Source: Synechococcales cyanobacterium CNB
GTDB lineage: Bacteria; Planctomycetota; Phycisphaerae; Phycisphaerales; UBA1924
DNA: 64,000 nt
NCBI GenBank assembly: GCA_030263455.1
Contig: SZOZ01000004.1
Location: 62,001-126,000 of the forward strand
Direction of reading: 5' to 3'
The position numbers were made by a program, and so were the translations under genes. This document shows positions 38,034 to 45,384 of this stretch, piece after piece. Numbering within the stretch: position 1 is the first letter of the stretch; every line of letters begins with the position of its first letter. The notes under the pieces were generated by a model. That model was not told the DNA's origin. It did not search any database and saw only the letters and a program-made list of their open reading frames with translations.

Positions 38034-38974
38034 GGCGCTGCCTCCCCCCTCGTCGCGCGTGCCGCGCGGCCTGGCACGATCCGCTCCCGCCACTCCGCGC
38101 TCGGCTCGGTGAAGCGAACCCAGCACGCCAGGCCGGGCACGAGATGCTCGGGGTTCGGCACCTCGACGCGGACGCGCCGCGTGCCGCTGGCCGCGTCCAC
38201 GGTCGGCGCGACCTCCGAGACGGTGCCGAGATACACGCGCTGGTCGCGCGCCACCGGCATCAGCACCCACGCCGGGTCGCCGACTTTCAGCCCGAGTTCG
38301 AGCGTCTGGTCCGCCGGCGCGGGCACATCGATCTCCAGCGGATCGACGGACACGATGCGCACGACCGGATCGCCCTCGCGCACGGACTGGCCCTCGTCCA
38401 CGAGCACCTGGTCCACCACGCCGTCCCACGGCGCGCGCAGGCTGAACTTCGCCACCCTCGCCTCGGCTCTGTCTGCCTGCAGACGAGAGAGCGTCTGGTT
38501 GAACAACTGGAGGTCGAGGTCGATCTCCGCCGTCTCGCTCGCCACACGGGCGCGGTCGTACTCCGCCTGCGACAACCCGCCGCGCCGGAAGACCTCGTCG
38601 GCGCGATCGAACTCCAGCCTCGCCAGTTCCGTCTGCTTGCGGGCGCGCTGCACGGGCAGTTCGGTCTCGGCGCGCTCGCGCTGGAAGCGCGCCTCGGCGA
38701 TGTCCTCGCTGTCGTCGCCGCGAACGAGCAGGTCGCCCGCGGCCACCCGCTGCCCGCCGACCACGGCGACCTCCGCCACGCTCGTAGACAGAGAGAAGCC
38801 CATCACCGCGTCGCGGCTCGGTTTCGTGACCGCCCGCTCGCCGCCGAACGAACGCACCGTCGCCGACTCAGCCGCGGGCTGAGGCGACGGCACAATCGAC
38901 GCCGCGCACACCACCGCGACCGACACCAGACCGATCACCGCGGCAACTCGCCGCCTGACAACAGGTGGACTCAT
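38030..38974 (-). CDS. HlyD/RND-type periplasmic adaptor subunit
   Basis: 314 aa. A short N-terminus and one membrane helix/signal anchor (residues 8-28), then a membrane-fusion protein: lipoyl half MGFSLSTSVAEVAVVGGQRVAAGDLLV, a coiled-coil hairpin (about 95-165, ETELPVQRARKQTELARLEF), the second lipoyl half LRAPWDGVVDQVLVDEGQSV, and a beta-barrel domain. First gene of the four-gene operon. ATG 38974 is preferred (GAAGAAAG upstream); ATG 38992 is in frame. Unlike typical adaptors, no inner-membrane pump or outer-membrane channel gene lies beside it. Confidence 0.85.
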   Translation of the reverse strand: MSPPVVRRRVAAVIGLVSVAVVCAASIVPSPQPAAESATVRSFGGERAVTKPSRDAVMGFSLSTSVAEVAVVGGQRVAAGDLLVRGDDSEDIAEARFQRERAETELPVQRARKQTELARLEFDRADEVFRRGGLSQAEYDRARVASETAEIDLDLQLFNQTLSRLQADRAEARVAKFSLRAPWDGVVDQVLVDEGQSVREGDPVVRIVSVDPLEIDVPAPADQTLELGLKVGDPAWVLMPVARDQRVYLGTVSEVAPTVDAASGTRRVRVEVPNPEHLVPGLACWVRFTEPSAEWRERIVPGRAARATRGEAAP

Positions 38975-39114
38975 GGGAGTGCTTTCTTCCATAAGGAGGA
39001 GCCGTCGTTCCCGGCGTTGGCCGGAGGGATGGGCCGCGGTGTGGTCGTCGGCCCTGGGGCTCCCGCACGGTGGGCTAGGAGGTCTACGCCCCGCCACCGG
39101 GGCCGGTTCCCGCC

Positions 39115-39121
39115 TATCGTA
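39115..39121. promoter_or_regulatory. Overlapping divergent -10-like elements
   Basis: TATCGT on the plus strand (39115-39120, towards the DegT gene) and TACGAT on the minus strand (39121-39116, towards the HlyD/M50/SecA-like operon) overlap. Divergent transcription from one site would link the two units. -35 elements are unclear. Confidence 0.35.
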
Positions 39122-39182
39122 GCCCTCAGGCCGCCCATCCGAGGCTGCTCCCCCCACCACATCGGCAGAACGGAGTCCCCCG

Positions 39183-40364
39183 GTGTCCACACCCGTGATG
39201 CACGCCACCCGACCCGCCGGCCGCCTCGCACTGAACGGCGGCACGCCGGTCAGCACGACCCCTGTCCCCTTCATGAAGCCCCAGCTCCACCGGGCCGACA
39301 TCGACGCCGCCATCGCCGTGCTCGAGTCCGGGATGCTCCGCGCCGCCGCTCGCTGCGAGGAACTCGAACGACGTTTCGCGGAGATGTCCGACGCCCGACA
39401 CGGGCTGACCTGCTCCAACGGCACGACCGCGCTGCAACTCGCGTACGGCGCGCTCTTCTCTGCCGGCGACGAGATCCTCGTCCCCGCCTGGACCTACATC
39501 GCCACCGTGAGCATGGTTGTCGCGGCCGGCTGCACCCCCGTCTTCGTGGATTGCCGCGAGGACACCTTCCAGATGGACCCTGCGGACGCGGCCCGCAAGG
39601 TCACGCCGCGCACCCGAGGCATCGCGGCTACGCACCTCTACGGGTGCCCGGTGGACGTTGACGCCTTCCAGTCGATCGCCGCGAAGCACGGCCTGCGGGT
39701 CGTGTACGACGCCGCGCAGTCGCACCTCGCGCGCTACGGCGGGCACGGCATCGGCGCGTTCGGCGACGCTGTCACCTACTCCTTCTACGCCACCAAGAAC
39801 CTCGGCACAGGCGAGGGCGGGCTGCTCACCGTGAATGACGATGCCCTCGCCCGAGAGATCGGCCTGCTGCGCTCGCACGGCGAGACGGAAAAGTACCTGC
39901 ACGAGCGAGTCGGCTTCAACTACCGCATGAACGACATCACCGGCGCGATCGGGTGCTCGCGCCTCGACCGTCTGCCCGCGGAGACCGCCGCCCGCCAGTC
40001 CGCGGCCGGTCGGTTCGATTCGATCCTGGCCGACATCGACGGGCTGGCGGCGCCGACGGTCACACCGAAGGCCGAGGCCGTGTGGCACCTCTACACGGTG
40101 AAGATGGACCTGTCGCGTTTCACCTGCACCCGCGACGAGTTCTGCGCCGCGCTGAAGGCCGAGGGCGTGCCGACCGCCGTTCACTACCCGCGTGCGACAG
40201 TGGACCAGCCCGCCCTGGCCCCGTGGAACAGGCACGACACGCCGGTCGCGAGTTCACTCTCCGCCCGGGTTTTCTGCCTGCCCATGCACCACGCGCTGAC
40301 GGAGGAGCACTTCCGCGTGATCGAGGGATCGCTGCGGAAGGTGGCCGAGGCATTCCGAGCGTAG
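39183..40364 (+). CDS. DegT/DnrJ/EryC1/StrS-family PLP aminotransferase
   Basis: 393 aa. Sugar aminotransferase or dehydratase-like enzyme of aspartate aminotransferase fold. Visible: HGLTCSNGTTALQLA (PLP phosphate binding), VPAWTYIATVSMVV, DAAQSHLARYGG, and the PLP-binding Lys in SFYATKNLGTGEGG; later GFNYRMNDITGAIG. Such enzymes usually aminate keto sugars for glycan or antibiotic synthesis. GTG 39183 follows CGGAG by 7 nt. It is divergent from the HlyD/M50 operon and followed by a decayed gene. No sugar-nucleotide pathway neighbour identifies the substrate. Confidence 0.88.
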   Translation: MSTPVMHATRPAGRLALNGGTPVSTTPVPFMKPQLHRADIDAAIAVLESGMLRAAARCEELERRFAEMSDARHGLTCSNGTTALQLAYGALFSAGDEILVPAWTYIATVSMVVAAGCTPVFVDCREDTFQMDPADAARKVTPRTRGIAATHLYGCPVDVDAFQSIAAKHGLRVVYDAAQSHLARYGGHGIGAFGDAVTYSFYATKNLGTGEGGLLTVNDDALAREIGLLRSHGETEKYLHERVGFNYRMNDITGAIGCSRLDRLPAETAARQSAAGRFDSILADIDGLAAPTVTPKAEAVWHLYTVKMDLSRFTCTRDEFCAALKAEGVPTAVHYPRATVDQPALAPWNRHDTPVASSLSARVFCLPMHHALTEEHFRVIEGSLRKVAEAFRA

Positions 40365-40394
40365 ACCTGAATCGCACGGCCGCCGGTGTTCTCC

Positions 40395-40400
40395 TATGAT
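40395..40400 (+). promoter_or_regulatory. -10-like TATGAT, leaderless position
   Basis: TATGAT (five of six consensus bases) ends 6 nt before TTG 40407, the start of a short disrupted reading frame. Confidence 0.4.
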
Positions 40401-40406
40401 TCGCCC

Positions 40407-40616
40407 TTGGATGCGAGGCGCTTCCCCACTCCGGAACGCGAGTGCGTCAGCGAAGCGATGGCGAAAGCGCTCCAGCGCAAGACACCCGAGGAACGACCCG
40501 CCATGCTCGACGGGATGATGTGATGTTCCGCCCGGAGCATGATCGAAGACGCGCACCTCCATCGCGGGATCGACCGATCCGGCCTCCACGAGCAATGGCC
40601 GAGTGTGGAGGACGGC
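40407..40616 (+). pseudogene. Small gene interrupted by an in-frame TGA
   Basis: Frame from TTG 40407 reads a plausible 38-residue N-terminus (FPTPERECVSEAMAKALQRK, then TPEERPAMLDGMM) and stops at TGA 40521-40523. The same frame then continues as CSARSMIEDAHLHRGIDRSG ... WPSVEDG to TGA near 40614. The ERPAMLDGM-x-CSARSMI pattern resembles small helical proteins in which a Trp precedes (R/x)SAR, so TGG>TGA is the likely change. The rest seems degenerate. A very short functional peptide or recoding cannot be excluded. Family not named with confidence. Confidence 0.4.
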
Positions 40617-40644
40617 TGATCGGCCACGACCTCGTGACGGGAAG

Positions 40645-41619
40645 TCAGCGCGCCGCCAGTCCCACCAGCAGCGCGACCCCCTCCGTGTGGTCCACGACGA
40701 GGCTGGTATCCGCCGGCACGAGTACAACGCCGCCCGCCTTCACGGGCAGGTCGCCGACCGTGATGCGCCCGGCGGCGCAGATCACGACGGTGCACGCCCC
40801 GGCAACTCGCGTCGTGCCCCGCCCCGCCGCCGTCACCGAATAGATCGCGGTCGAAGCCATCGGCATCGTGCCCTCGCCGAAGAACTTCACTGCGCGCGGC
40901 GCGGGCTTGAAGTCGATGCACGCCATCGCCTGCTCGACGTGCAGTTCTCGCCCCGCCCGACCGTACTCCTTCGCCCAGTCGTACACCCGGAACGTGGTGT
41001 CGCTCGGGGTCTGCACTTCGGCCACCAGCACGCCCGCACCGAGCGCGTGCACCGTGCCGCTGGGGAGGTTGTGGCACTCGCCGGGCACGGCGGGGACCGC
41101 TTCCAGCAACTGCACCACACCTTCGCCCTGTCCGCGCCGCAGCGCCCGCTCGAAATCCGCCCGCGCGACGCCCCGCTTTACGCCCTTGTAGATCACGCTC
41201 CCGAGATCGGCCTCCAGCACATACCAGCACTCCGTCTTGAGGTGCGCGCCGGGGTGCTCGCGGGCGTACTCCGGCGAAGGGTGTACCTGCACGCTCAGGT
41301 GCTCGCGCGCGTCGAGGAACTTCACGAGCAGCGGAAAACCGCCGTCCGGGGCGGGGCGCGCCGTACCCAGCAGCCCGCGTCCCCACGCCTCCATTGCGTC
41401 GTGCAGCGTTCGCCCTGCCAACGTGCCCGAAGCGATCATCGAGCGGGCTTCGCCCCCCCCACCCCCCGACGCGCTCGTTGTTGCCAGATCCGCGACCTCC
41501 CACGACTCGCCCACGAGCGCGCCCTCTGGCAGCGATTTGCCGTACCGCGCGAGGCGGCGACCGCCCCAGACCTTTTCCTTCAGGATCGGCTCGAACGTGA
41601 GCGGGTAGGGCGCGGTCAT
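40645..41619 (-). CDS. manA: Mannose-6-phosphate isomerase, class I type
   Basis: 324 aa zinc enzyme interconverting mannose 6-phosphate and fructose 6-phosphate. The N-terminus (LTFEPILKEKVWGGRRLA) is that of the short ManA/YvyI branch. Metal-ligand motifs: FLDAREHLSVQVHPSPEYA, ECWYVLEAD, and HNLPSGTVHALGAG. A C-terminal cupin-like beta barrel follows. ATG 41619 overlaps the stop of the FabZ-like gene (ATGA), so the two are coupled. C-runs occur in the Gly-rich loop ASGGGGGEA. Mannose activation for glycans fits the nearby DegT aminotransferase. Confidence 0.9.
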   Translation of the reverse strand: MTAPYPLTFEPILKEKVWGGRRLARYGKSLPEGALVGESWEVADLATTSASGGGGGEARSMIASGTLAGRTLHDAMEAWGRGLLGTARPAPDGGFPLLVKFLDAREHLSVQVHPSPEYAREHPGAHLKTECWYVLEADLGSVIYKGVKRGVARADFERALRRGQGEGVVQLLEAVPAVPGECHNLPSGTVHALGAGVLVAEVQTPSDTTFRVYDWAKEYGRAGRELHVEQAMACIDFKPAPRAVKFFGEGTMPMASTAIYSVTAAGRGTTRVAGACTVVICAAGRITVGDLPVKAGGVVLVPADTSLVVDHTEGVALLVGLAAR

Positions 41620-42212
41620 GGCTGCCCGGTGATCGACCCGCGGAACGGGCCGAGCGCGATGCCGCTCGCCCGTGCCTCGAATGTCGGCTGCCCGTCCACG
41701 ACGCCTTGCACATCGCTCGTGAACCGCCTCCGCCCGATCTTGTGCTCCTGGCACAGGATCAGCAGCGTGTCGCCGGGAGACACGCTCTTGCGGAAGACGC
41801 AACTCTCGATGCGCAGGAACGCGGCCAGTTGCGGCTCGGTCTGCCGGACGTTGAAGAGGTACGCGGCGAGCTGCGCCGCCGTCTCGACCATGAGCACGCC
41901 CGGCAGCATCGGTCGGCCTGGGAAGTGCCCGGCCACCCAGAACTCGTCGTCGCGCACGCGTTTCACGCCGACCGCGCGCGTCTTCGTTTCATTCTGCCAC
42001 AGGACACCGTCGAGTTGGAGCATCGTCCCTCGGTGTGGGAGGTATCGCTCGAGTCCGGCGCGATCGACGATGGTCCGGTCGAGATTCAGCCCCGACAGGT
42101 CGAACAGGAGGCCGTCCTGGTTCACCTCGGGCGATGCACCACGGGCGTCCTCGGAGGCGTCCACGGCTGGTCTCGCCCCAAGCGTCGTGGTGTCAGGAGG
42201 GCTTCCCGGCAT
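41616..42212 (-). CDS. FabZ/FabA-like 3-hydroxyacyl-ACP dehydratase
   Basis: 198 aa hot-dog-fold protein. The catalytic pair is visible: His in VAGHFPGRPMLPGVLMVE and the Glu in that same stretch. PHRGTMLQLDG matches the FabZ start. A conserved N-terminal segment (LFDLSGLNLDRTIVDRAGLERY) precedes the hot-dog domain. Start chosen at ATG 42212, which overlaps the end of the Hc1 gene by 20 bp; a GTG at 42125 would still keep the whole domain. Either fatty-acid synthesis or another ACP-dependent pathway. It may not be the main FabZ, because no other fab gene is nearby. Confidence 0.8.
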   Translation of the reverse strand: MPGSPPDTTTLGARPAVDASEDARGASPEVNQDGLLFDLSGLNLDRTIVDRAGLERYLPHRGTMLQLDGVLWQNETKTRAVGVKRVRDDEFWVAGHFPGRPMLPGVLMVETAAQLAAYLFNVRQTEPQLAAFLRIESCVFRKSVSPGDTLLILCQEHKIGRRRFTSDVQGVVDGQPTFEARASGIALGPFRGSITGQP

Positions 42213-42375
42213 CGCGGAGTTCCAGGATCTGCTTGCGAACCTCTTGGGCCGCTTCCTTGATCTGCTGCATGGCTTGCCGGGCGCGGGTGCCGGCCGCCTT
42301 GTTTCCACCTTCGGCCTTCTCGATGTCGTCCTGCGCCTCGGCGACGAGTTTCTTGAGGTGTTCGAATGCTTCCAC
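42193..42375 (-). CDS. Histone H1-like nucleoprotein (Hc1 family)
   Basis: 60 aa. After VEAFEHLKKLVAEAQDD comes the diagnostic GGNKAAGTRARQAMQQIKE, as in the N-terminal domain of chlamydial Hc1. Here the Lys/Ala-rich DNA-binding tail is missing, so only the helical domain remains. The start GTG 42375 gives the usual Hc1-type beginning; the frame is open further upstream (to 42510) but that part has no similarity. Its 3' end overlaps the FabZ-like gene. Probably a small chromosome-associated protein; DNA binding is inferred from the family. Confidence 0.75.
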   Translation of the reverse strand: MEAFEHLKKLVAEAQDDIEKAEGGNKAAGTRARQAMQQIKEAAQEVRKQILELRDAGKPS

Positions 42376-42539
42376 GGCCTCGCGCCCCTGCTGCTGGGCG
42401 ACCCGGCGTCGGACGCCGGGACGCGTGCGTGCGGTTCGACCTCGGACCCCCGAGGATACCGGCAGGCCCCCGGGCCTGCCCGGCCACAGCATACCCCTTC
42501 CGACAGGCACAAGGGGTCAAAAACCGGCATCGCCCGGTC

Positions 42540-43595
42540 TCAGCGGGTGATCTGCGGCAGGACGCGCTCGATGATTCCCAGGGCCGCAGCCGCATAGGCC
42601 GGGGTTCCCTCGTGGGCGGCTACTCCGGGAACGCAGCCGGCCATCAGAACCCGTCGGATCGATGCCAGCGTTCCGTAGTCCCCATCTGTACGCAACCCAA
42701 GTTCTCGTCGGCACTTAGCGAGTGTTGAGACCGGCTTGATCCCATCCAGACGATCCTCGTGCCCCCAGAACTGGCGCTCCAGGTAGACCGCGTCCTCCAC
42801 CCAGGATCCCGCGTGGACGAACGCAAGGTCCAGCAGCACGCACGGCCCGGGGCGGCCGTCACTGCCCGACCGTCGCATCGCATTGCCGGGGTGGAGGTCG
42901 CCATGACACCAGGTGTCCAAGGGCCTCGCCCGCCACGCTGCCTCGAGCATCGGCAAGGCTCGCTGCACCTTCTTCAACGCCTCGTTCCAGCGCTGGGCGT
43001 CACCGATCTCGACCTCGTGTGCCCGCAGGGCCTCGCGCGATCGGGCGATCAGCGATCCCCAGTCACGCTCCGGGGGCGGCCCCTCAACCGGCCTGGCCTG
43101 CTCGGCGAGAGCATGGAAGCGGGCAGCTGTACGAAGAAGCTCCTCGATCGCAGCCCGGTCGATCGCGTGCGAAAGCGTGTGCCCGTCGAGACGTTCCATC
43201 ACGAGCCAGCCGAGGTCATACCCGTCCAGCGAGTTCCCGCCCGTCACCACACGGGGAACGGGTCGCTCGTGGGCAGGCGTCGGCATCGTGTCCGTTTCCG
43301 CTGCGCCAAGCAGCATCGCCCAGCGGTGCTCGCGCGGGCCGACCGGGAGTTTCACCACAACCGGCAGGGTGCGCCCATCGCGCTCCGTCCACTGCGCGAA
43401 GCCCGTTGCCGCGCCGCCCCGCTGCCACGTGGAACGGAACCACTCGATCTCGCCGAGACGCCCGCCGCACGCCTCTCGCAATGCCGGAGCGAGTGCGGCG
43501 GCCAGCGTCTGCGGGTCGCCCACCGGGCTGGGGCTGGACGGTCCTCCGCTCATCGGATCGGCGCGTTCTCCCACGGCGGTCGGCACCGCCGCCAT
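42540..43595 (-). CDS. APH/choline-kinase-like phosphotransferase
   Basis: 351 aa of the aminoglycoside-phosphotransferase/kinase-like fold. Motifs: LVMERLDGHTLSHAI (hinge region), the catalytic loop WCHGDLHPGNAM, and the metal-binding Asp in CVLLDLAFVH (DxD/DFG-like position). The N-terminal Lys in VVVKLPVGPREHRW would bind ATP. Substrate unknown; these proteins phosphorylate sugars, amino alcohols or antibiotics. Start ATG 43595 overlaps the rsmA stop by one base (TGATG), so translation is coupled. An internal ATG (MSGGPSSP) is an alternative start. Not evidence of resistance by itself. Confidence 0.8.
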   Translation of the reverse strand: MAAVPTAVGERADPMSGGPSSPSPVGDPQTLAAALAPALREACGGRLGEIEWFRSTWQRGGAATGFAQWTERDGRTLPVVVKLPVGPREHRWAMLLGAAETDTMPTPAHERPVPRVVTGGNSLDGYDLGWLVMERLDGHTLSHAIDRAAIEELLRTAARFHALAEQARPVEGPPPERDWGSLIARSREALRAHEVEIGDAQRWNEALKKVQRALPMLEAAWRARPLDTWCHGDLHPGNAMRRSGSDGRPGPCVLLDLAFVHAGSWVEDAVYLERQFWGHEDRLDGIKPVSTLAKCRRELGLRTDGDYGTLASIRRVLMAGCVPGVAAHEGTPAYAAAALGIIERVLPQITR

Positions 43596-44437
43596 CACGC
43601 TACACGGTTCGTGCCGTTCCGCACAACCTCTGCGCGGAACATCTCCAGCACCGCCTCGGGAGGCAGGCTCTCTGCCCTGTCCGAGGTCCGGACGCCCTCC
43701 GGCCAGGGGAAGTCGCGTCCGAGAACCGAGCCGATCTGCTTGCGTCGCTGGGCAAACAGCCTTTGGCAGAAGTCGGCCAGGGCACGCGTGTCCAGCGACG
43801 GAGCGTCGGGGTTGCGCTCGATCGCCACCATCGCGCTGGTCACCTCCGGCCGCGGCCAGAAGCACTCCGGGGCGAGCGCCGCAACAGTCCGCACGCGTGC
43901 GAGCAACGACGCGACCACCGCCAACGGCCCGTACGCCTTCGACCCCGGGCGCGCTGCCAGCCGATCCGCGACCTCCCGCTGGATCGTCGCGAACATCGCG
44001 CGGCACTCGGGATGATCCACGAGCAGCGTGAGCATGAGCGGCGTCGCGCTGCCGTAAGGCAGGTTCGCGACGAGCGTGAACGGGCGACCCGCGAGCGCAC
44101 CCGCCAGCGCGCCCGAGAGCGCTCGCTTGCCCTCCAGGCAGTCGCCCTCGACCAGCGTGAACCTCGCTTCGTTTCCGAGCCGATTCCGAAGCAAGCCGGC
44201 CAACCCGCGGTCCAGCTCGCAGGCGATGACCTCGCAGCCGCGCGCCAGCAACTCCTCCGTCAGCGTCCCCGTGCCCGGCCCGACCTCGAGCACGAGGTCG
44301 CCCGCTCCGACGCCCGACTCATCGACGAGCCGACGGAGCAGGTTGTGATCGATCAGAAAGTTCTGCCCGAGCGCGTGGCGCGGCGAGAGTCCGCGCGAGG
44401 CGAGGAGTCCGCGGATCTCGGAGAGCGTTTGGGGCAC
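43595..44437 (-). CDS. rsmA: 16S rRNA dimethyladenosine transferase
   Basis: KsgA/RsmA dimethylates A1518 and A1519 of 16S rRNA in late 30S assembly. 280 aa. Motifs: GQNFLIDHNLLRRL, SAM-binding VLEVGPGTGTLTEELL, the EGD acidic motif, and catalytic NLPYGSATPLML. GTG 44437 is chosen because a TACAAT hexamer ends 5 nt before it and because PQTLSEIRGLL is the usual KsgA start; a longer reading to 44479 adds 14 unlikely residues. The HAD-hydrolase gene stops 35 bp upstream. Confidence 0.95.
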   Translation of the reverse strand: MPQTLSEIRGLLASRGLSPRHALGQNFLIDHNLLRRLVDESGVGAGDLVLEVGPGTGTLTEELLARGCEVIACELDRGLAGLLRNRLGNEARFTLVEGDCLEGKRALSGALAGALAGRPFTLVANLPYGSATPLMLTLLVDHPECRAMFATIQREVADRLAARPGSKAYGPLAVVASLLARVRTVAALAPECFWPRPEVTSAMVAIERNPDAPSLDTRALADFCQRLFAQRRKQIGSVLGRDFPWPEGVRTSDRAESLPPEAVLEMFRAEVVRNGTNRVA

Positions 44438-44442
44438 GACGC

Positions 44443-44448
44443 ATTGTA
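44443..44448 (-). promoter_or_regulatory. -10-like TACAAT, leaderless position; decides rsmA start
   Basis: TACAAT (minus strand) ends 5 nt before GTG 44437, so the mRNA would start at or within a few bases of the codon. No Shine-Dalgarno is seen. Confidence 0.5.
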
Positions 44449-44472
44449 CGATCGGGGCACGAACGCACGCGA

Positions 44473-45384
44473 TCACCACTCACCCCAGAGCACCCGCTCC
44501 ACCGCCCACGCGACGCCGTCCTCGGCGTTCGAGCGGGTGATGCGTGCCGCAGCAGCTCGCACGTCCGGGATGGCGTTGCCCATCGCCACGCCGAGGCCAG
44601 CGCCGCGGATCATGGTCAGGTCGTTCACCTGGTCGCCGATGGCGCAGATGCGCGAGGCGCCGATGCCGCGCTCGTCGGCGAGGTGCCGGATCGCCGACCA
44701 TTTGTCCGCCCGCGCGTCGAAGAGTTCGAGGATGTGGACGGCGTCGGGGTCCGACGCTTTCTCCGCCTCCACCACCGCCGGAAAGTTGTGGTAGCAGACC
44801 AGCCCGCCGAACTCGGCCCGCACGACCGCCTCGACGCCCTGCAGCGAGGCCGGTCGCGCGCACGCCCCGACGCGCACCGTGTGATCCGGGTGCTCGTCCT
44901 CCGCGATCGAACGGGCCAGCCGCACGTTCACGCACATCGTCTCGAACCACCACTGCGTGGTCGGGTCCAGCGCGTGCTGCTGCTCTCCGGTGACGACGAG
45001 GTAGTCGTATCCCGCCGCGTGCCGGTCTTTGAGCACGAGCGCGGCGTGCCCGTGGTCGAGGATCGCATCCACCAGCCGCGAGGAGAGCGTCGGGTGCATG
45101 GGGAACCGGTGGAGCGTGGCCTCGGTGCGCGGGCAGGCGATCATCGACCCGCCCGCGACGACCACCGGCTCCTCCTGCCCGATCGCTCGCAACGCAAACT
45201 GCGACTCCGCCAGCCCGCGCCCGGTACAGACCGTGACGGCCACGCCCGCCTCGCGCGCCCTTGCGATCGCCTCTGCGTTGCGCGCGCTGACGCGCCCCGC
45301 GGGGTCGAGCAGCGTGCCGTCGAGGTCGATCGCGAGCATGTCGTAGCGGCGCACGCCCGATGGTAGCGGGCGCGGCGCGGTCAC
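44473..45384 (-). CDS. Cof-type HAD-superfamily hydrolase
   Basis: 303 aa sugar-phosphate phosphatase-like enzyme. Motif I DLDGTLLDPAGRV with the nucleophile Asp, motif II TVCTGRG, motif III Lys in ADKWSAIRHLA, and motif IV GDQVNDLTMI; the C2B cap lies between motifs II and III. Start GTG 45384 overlaps the stop of the diguanylate cyclase gene by 4 bp (GTGA). Substrate cannot be told from sequence. Confidence 0.88.
   Translation of the reverse strand: MTAPRPLPSGVRRYDMLAIDLDGTLLDPAGRVSARNAEAIARAREAGVAVTVCTGRGLAESQFALRAIGQEEPVVVAGGSMIACPRTEATLHRFPMHPTLSSRLVDAILDHGHAALVLKDRHAAGYDYLVVTGEQQHALDPTTQWWFETMCVNVRLARSIAEDEHPDHTVRVGACARPASLQGVEAVVRAEFGGLVCYHNFPAVVEAEKASDPDAVHILELFDARADKWSAIRHLADERGIGASRICAIGDQVNDLTMIRGAGLGVAMGNAIPDVRAAAARITRSNAEDGVAWAVERVLWGEW

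Noticed and set aside
40521-40526. Selenocysteine recoding at TGA-TGT
   Set aside because: No hairpin resembling a bacterial SECIS was found just after the TGA, and a Trp is expected at that position. A nonsense change is simpler.
42540-43595. Antibiotic-resistance aminoglycoside phosphotransferase
   Set aside because: Only the general kinase fold motifs are visible; chromosomal location next to rsmA and no mobile element argue for a metabolic role.
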